Positions 21,825 through 33,689 of a DNA stretch of 64,000 nt are shown here, piece by piece. Positions within the stretch are counted from its first letter, which is position 1. Each line of letters starts with the position of its first letter. A program made the translations under genes and the position numbers. The stretch comes from Paragonimus skrjabini miyazakii (lineage: Eukaryota; Platyhelminthes; Trematoda; Plagiorchiida; Troglotrematidae): positions 11,058-75,057 of the forward strand of contig JTDE01001060.1 in assembly GCA_014338405.1 (NCBI GenBank), given 5' to 3'. The notes beneath the pieces were generated by a model that worked only from the letters and a program-made list of their open reading frames with translations, searched no databases and was not told the DNA's origin.

Positions 21825-22055
21825 TCGTGGTCTAGCGGAAACGTATTTGGACCACAATCTGCTGCTTACTCACGGGTTGTGGGTTCAGTTTTCGGACGTG
21901 CGTGGTGCTGATGAGACTCAACAAAGTTGAGACAGCTGCTGGCCACTCCGATGGTGGTTACAGGGACCAAGTGTTTGCAAAACCCCTTCTCAATCCTTCT
22001 TGAGGTCGTATTTGGTACTCACTAGTTTTCAGGCCAACCACGACACGACTGACTG
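21825..22055 (+). repeat. tRNA-derived repeat, family 2
   Basis: It starts with a tRNA-like head: CGTGGTCTAGCGG as A box and GGGTTGTGGGTTCAG as B-box region about 55 bp later. It continues with CTGATGAG and a 6-bp hairpin, CTCAAC-AAA-GTTGAG. The second half recurs at 46,090-46,275 (GGGACCAA..., CCCCTTCTCAA, CAGGCCAACCAC). This fits a SINE. The CTGATGAG-hairpin is reminiscent of a hammerhead but lacks the GAAA box. Confidence 0.6.
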
Positions 22056-24239
22056 ATGTAAACTTATGGGCGAACGTAAGTGCAACAGCTTAGGAAACTA
22101 ATCAACCACTGCCTTGTGAAACTGCGCTTCGTCTTGTTTGCACACTAAAGTACAGTACAGAAAAGTAGAACAATAGTAGGTGGTCCATCCCCTGAACATG
22201 AATCCATGACTCGAGTACAGTTAAATATGCCCAGGTATCAAAAAAACCCATCTTACAACAATTAAAAAGTGACGGTTAGTGGTATGTCAACTAAAACATA
22301 ATTTCTCTCTCCGAAGAAGATGCCGGTACTGTTCATCCATCTGTATCGTCAGTGCAAAGGAGGGATAAATGAAAAGTCTGGGGAACGTGGATTTGAGCCC
22401 GTAATGTAGGAACAAAATAGTTTCATTAATTTTCTTGTACTTCAACATTAAAGTTTTATCTGACATCCACTACACACAATTTAGACAGTTACATCACCGT
22501 TCTTGAAAATGACTGCGAATGACCTTATTCAAGGGAAGATATTGTTAAAACCCAACGTTCCAACACTATATTATTGCAAGTTGTAGTTTACAATTAAAAA
22601 AGCCGTTACCTAGGCTACCGTTTTCTTCCACAAAAATATATATTCTTGTATGTTCACTATTTGTCCACAACGAAATTCCTGTTGTTATCCAGTTACATTC
22701 CATTTGTAAAAAAAACATTCTACGACATATCGCAATCTATACAACAAAGCATGTAATTATGATCAGTTTGCTTGAAAGCGAACTTCTGTGCATGTGTCTA
22801 CGTGTGCTTTTTAAAACAAAGACAGGATAAAGAAAGAACCATACTTGTGTCATGTAGTTCAGTCCAACGAGTGCGGGAAAATCACAAATTCTCGGTCGAA
22901 TCACACTCGTTTATGTTCATTTTATGCTTCATGCGTCAAAATCAGCCGACCACCCTCACCGGCAAAACTACAAGGCTTTCATAACCGAGAACGTTTGTAA
23001 AGTTGTGCCGTCTGTATGCTCCCACACTCTCAATACACATTGTGCACGCTGTTCGGAATTAGTCCTGGTATCAGGTTAGTGGTGGCATACAGCTGCCAAG
23101 CGGGAAGTTGCTTGTTAATCGATTGGGTGATGGATACAAATCGATAACTCACGGAGCGTAGACTTTAGGTAACTCAGGCTTCCCACTATCAGTCAGAAAT
23201 TAACAATCCAATCACAAACCAATGAAACCAAAAGCTTAGTAATACGATGTCATTTATCTCATCCAGGTAGGACATTTGTTAGGGGTAGATGGACACGGCA
23301 AATCAATACGACCGACTCCGTGTATTGTGGTGGCTAGTTCTTTGCCATGACAGTTGAACCGACTATAAACCTTCGTTTGAGCGCGTTGTGAGTCACACGA
23401 CACGATACTAGCCGAGTCATCACAGTTTATTTTCAAGGGGGTTAGACATACGTGTGTCCGTGGCACGTTCAACTTGAGTGTAAAAAGGCATCGTTTAAAG
23501 GCACAAACACAAAGTGTTGCCAGATCAGTCAAATCTATGCGAGCGAATTAGTCAGCTAACATATGCCTAACCGTTCTCGCAGAATGTCCACAACTATCAT
23601 GGTTGTCGGTCTTTGAGTCATTTCGACAGATTACTTTTTCTTTTAGTTTACAAATACAATTTATTTATTATGGTTTACTTATAAAAGCCAAACTGTGTTT
23701 AAACAGAATGTTGAGGAAAATATATGGAATTGGAATATCTGACACAGATTCAATAACGGTCTGTGTTGTAGCATGTTTGCCTGATGCATCTAGATTAATA
23801 AAACCTTTGAGGACTGCGTTTTTTATAACCGTTTCCTTAAGAACATTACTTGCGTAATACTAACTAGTTTCATCGGGACTACCGTCACATTTAGTGTACT
23901 CTAGGAACGGAATTCCAGCGACTCATATCTCTCGTTACTTAATGGCTTTAGTACAATCCGGGATGCGTTACAACAAAGCAGGAACTGATCAATGGACTGA
24001 ATGCAACAGCTGTGTAGCAAGCCGAAAAAAAGAACAGTCTCATCTTTTGTCTGATCAGAAGGGTTCGAGACAACATCGACGCGTAACAAACCCACAAATA
24101 GATATTGTACTTGAAAATGTCTGCCTTATGCGATCTGTCGGTGCAAACGATGTTTGAGGAAGTTGTCATAGCGTTATAGCACCAAAGAAAGCTGCTAATC
24201 TGTCGCTAACATCCACTGGTGAGTATAATGGCTGGCCAA
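22056..24239. other. No recognised gene; two unassigned ORFs
   Basis: A minus ORF (23,254-23,532, 92 codons, cysteine-containing) and a plus ORF (open from 23,864 to 24,157, basic C-terminal half) have somewhat protein-like composition. Neither has a recognisable motif or strong splice support. No mobile element is seen. Confidence 0.35.
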
Positions 24240-24500
24240 CTCATTAGCGTCCGCAGGCCTATTCAGGCGTCATTTCAGCTCCAACTCATTCATGCTCCTA
24301 TCGCTAAAACTTAGTGCTCGGTGGTACTGCATCGTCGTGTCCGCGGTGAGACCCTCATTCCCAAGGTGCACGATGCCTAGGCCGCATAGCACGCCGCGCC
24401 TCAAAGGGGGTACCCACCATAGTGGTCAAGCCTCGGAGTGATGGGAACGCGCGCACTCGCAACTGTTTTGCACTTGGCTGAAGTAGACGACTTCACCAAG
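24240..24500. other. GC-rich island, unassigned
   Basis: Composition shifts sharply toward GC (for example CGCATAGCACGCCGCGCC and GGGAACGCGCGCACTCGC) within AT-rich surroundings. No frame is convincingly open and no homology is recognised. It may be a fragment of an inserted repeat. Confidence 0.35.
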
Positions 24501-25400
24501 GTTGCCGATTCTGTTCACATGATCTAGCATTTTTTTAGGTGTGTCGGAAGCCGGTCAATGGTGCTATCCTCCCCAAATGTTGAAGCGACCGTTATCACGT
24601 CCGTACTCTTCTGTTGTGTATATGCGTGGGCATGACCGCATGAAGATTCCTATGGCTATCCACTGATAATCCGGCCACGTAAGGCCCATCTATTATCAGT
24701 ATGCAACTGTCTCAAAAATCATTGGGTCATCACATTCTCCCCTTCATAAATATACGCGGCTGTGTGTTAATTTTGTTCATGCTGAACTTGAAGTACGCTG
24801 GATTCTTCAAACCTCTCATTCGTATTGTTCTAATCCTGGTACCATAGGCCTGTATAACCATATTGCAGATAGCCTGACGATGAAATGCCTAAAACGAGCA
24901 TATCTGCCACTTGACACTGTTGTGAATTACTGATGTGTTTGTGTGCATTATTACAAGTAATTGCATAGTGAGCATATTAATTACCCTAATATGCTTTTAT
25001 ATTATGATAACAAATGTGCTGTCTTGTTTGCAATTTTATTGAAGAAAACAATTCTAAATCATCCCTTAGATGTCATATACAATCCGTAAGTAGCACCACT
25101 GTTTCACTGACGGTAGAACTTTTCATTCACTATCTTTTACTATTTCAGCGTTATTCACACCATGGTTGTTGTCACGTGTAGTTTTTGTACACTTAGAGAC
25201 AGCCCGTACTGCGGCGTCGAAATTCAACTGATTGACTAGCACATTGGTCTGCCCACGAACATCAACCAACCAGGCAGTCATCCGTCAGTTCGCCAAGTAA
25301 CCAATTCGCCAGTCAGCCGAGATTATCTACCATGAATATTTGAGCTACTATGAGCAAGCATACCGATCAACTATTGTGAGTTTTCTCCAAGGCTTCCGAT

Positions 25401-25439
<39 letters not shown>

Positions 25440-26321
25440 TGATTATCTATTCAACTTGTAAGTCTACTACCAGATCCCCATTTGTATGTGCACGCAGCAT
25501 ATGATTGCACCCTGTCAACGGTTTACATTTCACTGCGGAAGGTAGTTACGACTGAAATGTTAAATCTTTTCTTCAATTGTGTAAAGGTTCGACAGACTTT
25601 GACTGATATCACCTCAGGCATTGTCATGTGATGGTTTGCTCATCTATTTTCACTATTATTTTCCCAATAACTCAAATTAGGCTCAAACTAAATGCACCTA
25701 ATCTTCTCAAGCAAGACTTTCGGTATATAACTCGTTTCCAGAGTTTATCGCGTTCTACTAGTTTCATGCAGACTGAAACCATAGTCCAACTACCTTGAGG
25801 TAAAAAAACCTAATAATGAGCATACTACCCCGCTAACAAAACAGACAATCACTTCGAAGAAACAACTGCTGAGAAGCAATCTATACATACGGTTCACATT
25901 TATCGTGGGAGGGTTACCAACAGCTACTTTTTGGCTTTGATATTTTTTCTGACAGTCTAGGGCACATTTGATCTAACTAAATCCCATCGTGTGTATCGAT
26001 TCACTTAATATCTTCATATCACATTAAAGCAAATATTTGTGTAAGCTTCAGATAAACACGTGCGGTTAAGCTCTAACGAACGGTCGTATGTACGAGTCCC
26101 CGGATTACACGGTACTTTGATAGAAATGAATCGATTATCCACGTCTTTTTGACAGTCAGATTCTTCAAAATCCAACCACTCTGTTTCAACAAGCACTAAG
26201 GCTAAAAGACTTGCGTAATGAACATGACCCATTTGTCTGTGAAACCATTTGTTAGCATTGTTGATAATGTGTGTTATACAAGTAGAAAAACATAGTGATA
26301 CTAAGTCAACAGAGGATATGT
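24501..26321. other. Nothing recognised; TA microsatellite
   Basis: Contains a (TA)n run at about 25,406-25,438. The 104-codon minus ORF at 26,014-26,328 has no recognisable motif. No repeat shared with the window was seen. Confidence 0.45.
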
Positions 26322-26558
26322 ATGCCACGTGGAAAGGTGGAGGATTGTTGTCAGTTCTGTTACCAAGATGGAGAATGGTGAACTTACTGCAAACTAACAG
26401 AACAGTACGTCCGTACAGTGTTCAGGTCAGCAACTGACGTAATCTATCACATCGACGTTTTGATTCCGTTACGTGAAGAGCGCAAACGGACTACAAAAGA
26501 TAATGGAAAAATGCCATCTGGTGATGGTTTTCTTGGGTTAAAAAGTAGACTTACTTAA
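26322..26558 (+). pseudogene. Small ORF with a CxxC knuckle, interrupted by TGA; unknown
   Basis: A single frame from ATG at 26,322 to TAA at 26,556-26,558 is broken only by TGA at 26,379. The first part has CCQFCYQDGEW. The second is 58 codons, polar and basic toward the end (LREERKRTTKDNG). The CxxC followed by a glycine-glutamate loosely resembles the first knuckle of Nanos-type zinc fingers. The later Cys/His ligands are not in place, so I do not assign it. It may be a decayed exon or chance. Confidence 0.2.
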
Positions 26559-26842
26559 CTACTACTATCTGAAAAGTAACTATTGCATCCCATGTGGCCT
26601 GAATGTATTGTCTCAGGACTCATCAGCGATAATCGCACACTTCACTAAAATGAACTATACTGTTACTGTATTTACGTTCGTTCTTCGTTTACTCGAAGTT
26701 AATCGGATCCATTTAAAGCAAATCCGCAGTCGCATCTTAACTGCTGGCGAGGCTGCCGTAATCACTCTGAACTGCTCCTACTCTGTCTAGTGTGAGGGCA
26801 GAACTTATATGAAACCGGTGAACACACACCGATAAGTACTAG

Positions 26843-27156
26843 TGCAGTGGAGTTGAGCGACCGTAACATACTACTCATACAACTGCTATTCAGTAGTAGG
26901 ACAGGAGCATATATTTTGACATGGTACAAGCCGCATGAAAAGTGCAGGAAGGAAAATCAGAGTGCAGTATCACCCATAGGAGTCCCTGCTACTTAATGGA
27001 ACTGAGCATTGACGTCTGCGGTAGCCGAGACGGTTTGAGGCCGAATACCGTGTGCAAATGAGTGGTTTTGTTTCAGGTTTTGTTTCAATGCTTACCCCCT
27101 GTATTGCTTGGTCGAATAAATAACCCTTGCGCCATCCGCGTTCTCGGATCACGACA
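26843..27156 (+). mobile_element. Solo Gypsy LTR with CTAG target duplication, 314 bp
   Basis: Starts TGCAGTGGAGTTGAGCGACC and ends GGATCACGACA. It is bounded by CTAG at 26,839-26,842 and CTAG at 27,157-27,160, a perfect 4-bp target duplication typical of Gypsy integration. It has the same length as the LTR at 12,846-13,159 and about 94% identity by eye. No internal region remains, as expected after LTR-LTR recombination. Confidence 0.92.
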
Positions 27157-27432
27157 CTAGCATATAGTCTTTTAATCCAACCGTCATGATTACATACGTC
27201 TGCGCCATGTGGTCTTTTTAGTGATTTTTACGTAATGCGGTTTACAACTGGTCAAGTTGCCTTTGAAACGGTCCAAACAGTATCATCTACACCACGCCCA
27301 GAAAACAGTTCACCAGTTAACTTTCAACCTATCATTTATTATGCGCGAACTATCACACGTTTATTCGATCCGATCATTTATCTAAGAAGGTAGTGTACAA
27401 TAAATCTTAGCAGTTGGAAATTCAGACTATTG

Positions 27433-27745
27433 CGGGTGAGTTGTAGGACATTTTGGTTTTAATATAGATTGAACATCACCCCCAATTGATCGCAGTTGTC
27501 ACATTCGAGAAGAGACAGTGATTGTCCTGAGCTTTCACATATGATAATTCGGTCGTGCCTAATGTGAGGTCAGTGGCGTAGTGGTCAGCGCGGTTGCCTC
27601 ATGAACAGCATGGCCGGAGTTCTAGTCCGGGCAGTGGCAATGTTATGCACTACTGACGAGCCCTAATGTGAGCGAAACTCGAGCCTAGTACCTTTCTGTG
27701 AAAGGGGCCGACTGGAAAGTCTTCGGGCATTCGGATTATGTTTGA
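27433..27745 (+). repeat. Hammerhead/tRNA-like element, 3'-truncated copy
   Basis: The left arm (about 27,474-27,545) contains ATTGAACATCACCCCCAATTG, the reverse complement of the element's 3' end. The body has the A box (AGTGGCGTAGTGGTCAGCGC), GCCTCATGAACAGCATGG and a B-box region (GGAGTTCTAGTCCGGG). In the ribozyme, CTGACGA (27,653-27,659) and GAAA (27,674-27,677) are kept. Helix II has mismatches and the cleavage-site GTC has become GCC, so self-cleavage is unlikely. The right arm stops before the terminal GATCAATTG block. Confidence 0.8.
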
Positions 27746-29186
27746 ACAAATGGAAAACCATCGCGAAGAACTACAGCTTGTATGAAGAGACAAAACAGAG
27801 GAATGGGAAGTTATACAGTGCACCGTGACTTATCTGCTCGAAACATTTGCGTAAACTCTACTGAAAAAAACTCGAAACCGAAACTTTCGAATTTCTCACT
27901 TCAAAAGATCATAAAGAGTTCGTGCTATTTTCTTGCTTAACGAACCCGATAGCTTTGGAATACGGTCGTGCTTGAAATGCGGTGAGATAACCTGGATTCC
28001 TTGTTTCACGCAAAAAGTCGTAACTTGTGCATTGGTGAGTTAAACAAAACGTTTAATTGTGCTTTCGGACGTTTTCCATTCAACTTCTCTCACTTGAGAT
28101 TTGATAGAGCAGACAACGTGTGTTGCTTCAACGTACTACGTGTGGCATGTAGTTGGTTATGACACCGACAGAGTAGCTGATGAGCAACCAGAGTCAGAAT
28201 ATACCATAGCCATCTTTGAGTCCTCATTTTATCTCAGTTGGGAATCTTTCAGAGATTGGCATCTAAGCGTACACGTTGAAGTAATCACGTTTATCAGGAG
28301 AAATATGAATTAGATGAGTCTCTTTAGCAACTGTGAAGTGTTTTGAGTGAAACACAATCTGAAAGTTCGAATTACACCGTGAACAAACGGAACATGAACT
28401 GAGACCATATATCATTTTAAATTCAAGTAGATACATCATGATGTGAGTAGACTATCAATAATGGAACGGTCAGTTTGTAACCCTCTTTACTGATTTATAT
28501 CACACGGAAAACCTTGTTCACATTCAAGGACATCTCCCGTCATCGTTTTATGAAAACAATTAGATTGATATAAGCATAGTTTTAATTTGCCAGGCTGTAT
28601 CTAACAATTGTTTCGGAAGTTGCATTTCGATAGTGCTATTAAGGTGATAAGGAAACAATCCAGAGACACGACTGACTAGCCGTGGAGACTTGATAGATCT
28701 CGCTTTACAATATGAGTTTTGCTACAACAGGACCGTTAATGTAATCGATTGGTTGTTAAATCCCAATATGACGTTTGCAAGTTCGAACCCTGTTCAGACC
28801 ATTCCTACTAACTTGCAACATTGACAAAATCAGTCATAACGGAGCAACAGCTTGTGGTTGAATAACATTCACTACTGTGTGGTAGATATCTGTAATGCAG
28901 GACAAGCGGAGTCATTTGAAGTAGTGTATCCGGGATTTTATTTTACATTTTTGCGAAATTTTTTCATTATGAAATTGAGCTTTAAATCTTATGATCACCG
29001 GAAAGAATCACACATTTCGTTTCTCATGTACATTAGAAGTATTACGGCTAGTTATGTATCTTTTTCTGATAACTTGAAACTTGTGATGGAATCTGTATAA
29101 TTTCATTAATGATTACCATTCTAATGTAACCGCAACTAGGATTAAACGATTTAAATTGAACTGAATTACCCTATTAATATACAAAC
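27746..29186. other. Nothing recognised
   Basis: Short plus-strand ORFs (28,101-28,313; 28,852-29,100) have no motif. No recurrent repeat or RNA gene is visible. Confidence 0.4.
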
Positions 29187-29492
29187 TCAACGTTCAAACA
29201 CAAATACATCAATGTCAAACGGGTGGGCGGCATTTGATAAAATCGTGAACGAACATACATTCGCGCGAACACTGTGTGCTCCAAAGTTCGCTAAAGCTGA
29301 CAACAAAACTCTCGGGTTGTAGGGGACGATTTGTAAAATTGGCAGTTGATTGACGTGTTTAGTTGAGAAATTCAAATCCCAATGTAGCAGCCAAACTGTG
29401 CTCGTGATCAGCTGAATTGTCATATATGCACTAACGTCTGGTTGTACTTCACTCGGGACTATTTTGATTGAATCTATAGAGAACCCACACAC
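29187..29492 (-). CDS. Unassigned 101-codon ORF, possible exon
   Basis: Minus-strand open frame of mixed, fairly protein-like composition (YNPRVLLSALANFGAHSVRA). A possible acceptor, GGTTCTCTATAG, lies near its start. No family is recognised and there is no supporting neighbour. It could be a terminal exon, a decayed element or chance. Confidence 0.17.
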   Translation of the reverse strand: MCGFSIDSIKIVPSEVQPDVSAYMTIQLITSTVWLLHWDLNFSTKHVNQLPILQIVPYNPRVLLSALANFGAHSVRANVCSFTILSNAAHPFDIDVFVFER

Positions 29493-29806
29493 ATATTTTT
29501 ATACTAAGAATATATATTACCTAATTATCGCATTTCCGCAATCAAATCGCCAAAGTGATTCACTTAAACTGAACAAAAACGTAAAGATGAGAGAGGGAAA
29601 CAGTCGTGAAAAGCAAAAATCAAACTGCACAACTTAAAGTCAGTTAGGACTCCATTTTATCACTGCATCTGAAAAGTTAACAGAACGAATGAAACTTGTG
29701 TGAGCCGCGCTCACAGCTGTGATGTGCGTATGCACCGTCAGACGACAACCAATCACAGAAAAGACTACGTGTGAACTCAAGTTCACCGGAGCACTGCGTC
29801 ATATAA

Positions 29807-29906
29807 NNNNNNNNNNNNNNNNNNNNNNNNNNNNNNNNNNNNNNNNNNNNNNNNNNNNNNNNNNNNNNNNNNNNNNNNNNNNNNNNNNNNNNNNNNNNNN
29901 NNNNNN
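29807..29906. other. Assembly gap, 100 N
   Basis: Exactly 100 N, the same size as the other two gaps, so the true length is unknown. It lies about 80 bp upstream of a hammerhead-family copy. Confidence 0.98.
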
Positions 29907-29984
29907 GTTTGCGGAAGAAACAGGTGATTTTTTATGTTAGTAATGTTGCGACGGTATCGGATAGTTTAAACTGTTCTCACAATG

Positions 29985-30217
29985 TTGTGGTTGGACGTTT
30001 GGAGGCGGTCAGGCTTATCGTGAGGTTACTCACGTCGTGGCTAATACCCTCACAACAGCCGGAGCGCAAATTCCTGTCCGGACGAAGCTATGCGCTACTG
30101 ATTGGCTGTAATGAGAGTGAAACTCGAGTCTAATGCTCCCTAAATAAGTGGATCAGAAAAAAGTCTTACATGAAATGCGAAAACTGCGATCAATTGAGGT
30201 TGGTGTTCAGTTTGAAG
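29985..30217 (+). repeat. Hammerhead/tRNA-like element copy with decayed core
   Basis: Ribozyme region: GCGCTA (30,092-30,097), then CTGATTG where CTGANGA is required. GAAA is at 30,119-30,122, followed by CTCGAGTC and TAATGC. The loss of the GA in the first core box should abolish activity. The element's 3' end is present: CTGCGATCAATTGAGG and GGTGTTCAGTTTGA. The tRNA-like head is poorly preserved. The Penelope RT fragment begins within about 50 bp downstream on the other strand. Confidence 0.75.
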
Positions 30218-30249
30218 TAATCAAAATCGCCGACTTTCAGTCACTTATA

Positions 30250-30716
30250 ATACTAGCAGGCGTCTGTCAGATGTTTGTTAGAACGTTCGTAGATGAGCTG
30301 TCCGCTAGTATATCATTCATTTTGATAACATAACCAATCGTACTCATTAAGACAACTCCTGTTCCTTTGTCCGGTCTGGAAAGAATTATACGTTCGTTCT
30401 TTTGTAAACAGTTCAGTGCATCTAAGTGCTGTACCGTCAAGAGCTGTTTTACTTGCGTTGTGTAGTTAAGGTACTGATAGTACGAGTTCACCAACGTTAA
30501 CTTCACTCTTTCCCCGTTTAAAGATGATGATGGAGTTAGGGCAGCTAACTGATCATATAAATTTTCAAGTTGAATTGTTAAGTCAACCTGCCTATTCTTA
30601 CGACGTGGACAACAATAATTAGGTCTTGGTGACAGTACCTCACGCAAAATTCTGTTCAAATTCAAGGTGGAAAAGTTATGAACATACCGCTCATAACGAC
30701 TTAAACCATACCACAC
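30250..30716 (-). pseudogene. Penelope-like element, N-terminal part of the RT ORF
   Basis: Minus-strand frame of about 150 codons with the N-terminal signature of Penelope-like reverse transcriptases. LNLNRILREVLSPRPNYCCP leads into a charged QLENLYDQL helix. LDALNCLQKNERIILSRPDK and GTGVVLMSTIGYVIKMNDIL follow; the DKG-x-GVV-x-(M/L) block with the following Y..KMN is the family hallmark. The frame ends at 30,267, before the RT catalytic motifs. The rest of the RT and any GIY-YIG domain are missing. The break falls where a hammerhead-family copy begins on the opposite strand. Confidence 0.85.
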
Positions 30717-30740
30717 TATGTTCAGACTGATCGAAGACTG

Positions 30741-31548
30741 ATAAACAAAAATCGATTTAGTTTACGTCTAACCGGCGCTGACCAAAGATGGCAAATTCAT
30801 GACTATTGTGTACCATGTTAAAGTCATCCATTAAAAAAAAACTACTAGCGTGCATTCCCAGCCCACTTACATGAAATTGTTCGTTTGAACGACTGTGCGT
30901 AGCAAAATGTGGAGCTCTGGCTACGCTTTTTGTTTAGGCGTTGTAATGTTTCACCGTGTTTGGGGCCGAACCAAAGCCAGCTTAGACGGCAAAGGGACAG
31001 GAACAGTTATCAAACTTTAGTTGGCTGGACCATATGAAAAAACCCTGATAACCCCAATCCTCTCGTAGCATTTTTGTGGGCGAACCGTCGATTCTCACTA
31101 CTAATCGCTCAGATGGTCCTCACGAAATTCCACACAAACCCGACTGTCTCATCTCTTCGCACAATTGGGCACCACACTCGTGCATCGCTGGATTAGATAC
31201 GGAAACGCGATCGATATGAGTCAGTTCAGAAAGGAGTGGAGTTGTCATTTTTGTACGCTCATGCCCGTTTACTTCATCTTTATTGAATAGTTCTGCGTTG
31301 ACACTTTTTGGTGTTCTGTCGATAAGCCCCCAAGATGGGTTCTAGTTTCACATTTGGAAATAACAATCTTAAAGTTGAAGAAACGTCTGCAGTTCATCAT
31401 CCGAACCCAATAACACCACAGTTGTTATATGGAAGTAGGATCAAGTGGCGGAAGGGATCAAAATCAATAGCCACTATTATGAGGCTTTAACACGTCCGTA
31501 AACAATGACATCAAAGGATTAGGGCTGTATAAGCTTGAAATAACTCAC
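30741..31548. other. Nothing recognised
   Basis: Upstream side of the Penelope fragment followed by anonymous sequence. No open frame or repeat was identified. Confidence 0.35.
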
Positions 31549-31723
31549 CACTCTTAGCCAACAACATGGAGGATATATGCATTTGCGGTAAGTTCTCGTA
31601 ACTCGAACCACTGATGGTTTGATCACGGAAGATCAACATAATCTTTCTATCTGACGATGTTGTAGTCCACACATTTTTTGCTTGAATGCTCACATCGTCA
31701 TTTGTTCGAACATCACTTGAGCT
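31549..31723 (-). CDS. Candidate internal exon, unknown protein
   Basis: Minus-strand open stretch bounded downstream by a strong donor (AAGAGTG|GTGAGTTATT) and upstream by a TAG that could be part of an acceptor, though the pyrimidine tract there is poor. The product includes NVWTTTSSDRKIMLIFRDQT and YENLPQMHISSMLLAKSG, with even, protein-like composition. No family is recognised. It would end in phase 1. Confidence 0.28.
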
Positions 31724-33689
31724 CTACACGCTCACCCCTTTATCTAAGTTCTGAATACAGTTACTACGGGTATACTCAAATACTTCGCTAAAAAACGACA
31801 ACAGCAGAAACAAATCCACTGTGGGTGTCTGATTTTACACGGTACACATTTAAAAATTACAGAGAGCACCGGCTGTGTACTTTTCGTGCTAGATACGGGC
31901 CAGCCAATCATCGCCAACCGTCCTTGCTCATTTTTTTTCCAATACTACTCATCTTATTATAATCATGAAGACAAGAAAAGTCTTGATAATCTTGGGGGAA
32001 AGACTTTTGTTTTCTTTCAAAAGTCAGAAACAGCGGGGATTGATCGTTTCTGGTATGCAGCATACAAAGCGTAGTAGACAGTTCCCATAATCGAATAGCA
32101 AGTGAACATAATTCACATAGTCGATGGGCAAAACGACAGGTTCACAAAGTTTTATTTTAACTTAAATTTTACTTAAATGGGTTTGTCTGTTGTAGCCGTG
32201 GCAAACAGTGAGTCTTCTCAATGAGAAAGTGACAAATATACACTACAAATACAGAATGGTTACGGAAAATGGTAATCCAGTTATCGACTGATTTTGTTCA
32301 CTTCACTGAACACAGTATTCGACTTTTGTCTGAAAGGCAAGTGACCATTCTCATAGCCGACTATATTTGGTGAGTTGATTCATGCGTGTAAATGCAGTGG
32401 AGTATACGAAATAGTAACCAAGCGGATTGCAACATTTCAACTTTTTGTGACGGACAAGGATGATCACATATGAAAAGGAACAAATAGGTAACGCAATGAG
32501 CAGAACTTATGTTGGAAAACCTGATTGTTACAACTAACAGACAAAGGTAGAAAAAGTGAATAGTTTTCATGGTGTTCAGTCTGGTATTGACCTAGCCCAA
32601 CAGAAGAGCACTAAAGGTCTAACTGCTAGTTAAGTAGATCAACATAATGCACCCCACCTACAACGAACTCCCTCATAACGCTCACTTCCAAACGACAATT
32701 ATCACTGTTTCACATTTGTAGCTGTCGATTATGTACAACGTAAATCACTTCGTATCATAAGTATAAAAAAACAGGGTGGTAGTCTCTCCAAGAATGTGTA
32801 TATACCAACAATACACATATGCTAGGCACTTGAGCGAACTTTCAATAAGCGTACGAGATGTAGCCTAATTCTGTTATCTTCCTACATCAATTGACGTAGA
32901 TGATGACTGGGTCAGAAGCACTTGGGGCCTTTTGTATCATTCGATTGTCGTTCGCACACAAATGCCAGATCAGCGTATACCTCAGATTTCATGGCTGACA
33001 GAAAAATTGGTTCCAGTTGCAATAGACTACTTGTAATTTATGTGTGTGATCACTTGATCTTTTCTGTCACCTTGTTGTGTTGATCAGACTGTTTTGATCT
33101 GGTGAGCTATGCTGACTAGGATTTCGATCCCTCAAGATTCAACCATGCCAGAAAGGCCAATGGGTAGCAGTCGTGCGAAACGTAGCTAAGCCCATAGATT
33201 TATTCGTCGCACAACTGACTGCGTAGGGGTGTTTAGACGGTGACGCACAAATCTCTGAATACACATTAAAACTATATTTATGGGTGCAACATTTTTATCT
33301 TCAGAATCAAGAAGAAGACGGTTAAAAAATGTAGTCTGAAACAAAGAGCACTCCGGTTGCTCAACGGTTGACCGTGATTGCCGGCGTATTATCCTGTGCG
33401 GTAGAAAAATCTGCACAAATTCTTAAGAGTTTGATGCAAAGTACAATAATCCTAGTGCCCGCAGCAGTGGTCAGAATGAGTCGTCAATGTCTTATTCACT
33501 GTGCCCCCGGGTTGGATCAATCCCCCACTGCCAATTAAGCTAAATATTGGGTAAAATCTGCCATCTGCCTGCATTGCAAGTCAGGTTTGTGAGTCACAGG
33601 TTTCGGTCGGCGACCGTTTTGTCCCGAAGATCAAACTGTTGAGTCAAAGACTGAGTCTGAGGCCCCGCTTGTCAATCTAAGACATGCGA
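31724..33689. other. Nothing recognised; possible SINE scrap
   Basis: Only short ORFs. At about 33,460-33,520 the sequence GCAGCAGTGGTCAG followed by GGGTTGGATCAATCCCCC resembles tRNA-like A and B boxes. This may be a degraded SINE, but nothing else supports it. Confidence 0.35.

Noticed and set aside
25406..25438. Structured TA repeats (also 41,502-41,687 and 56,240-56,266) as origins or regulatory elements
   Set aside because: They are simple microsatellites with no associated feature.
29187..29492. 101-codon minus ORF as a definite gene
   Set aside because: The composition is fair, but no domain or firm splice pair is seen, so it is kept only as a low-confidence candidate.
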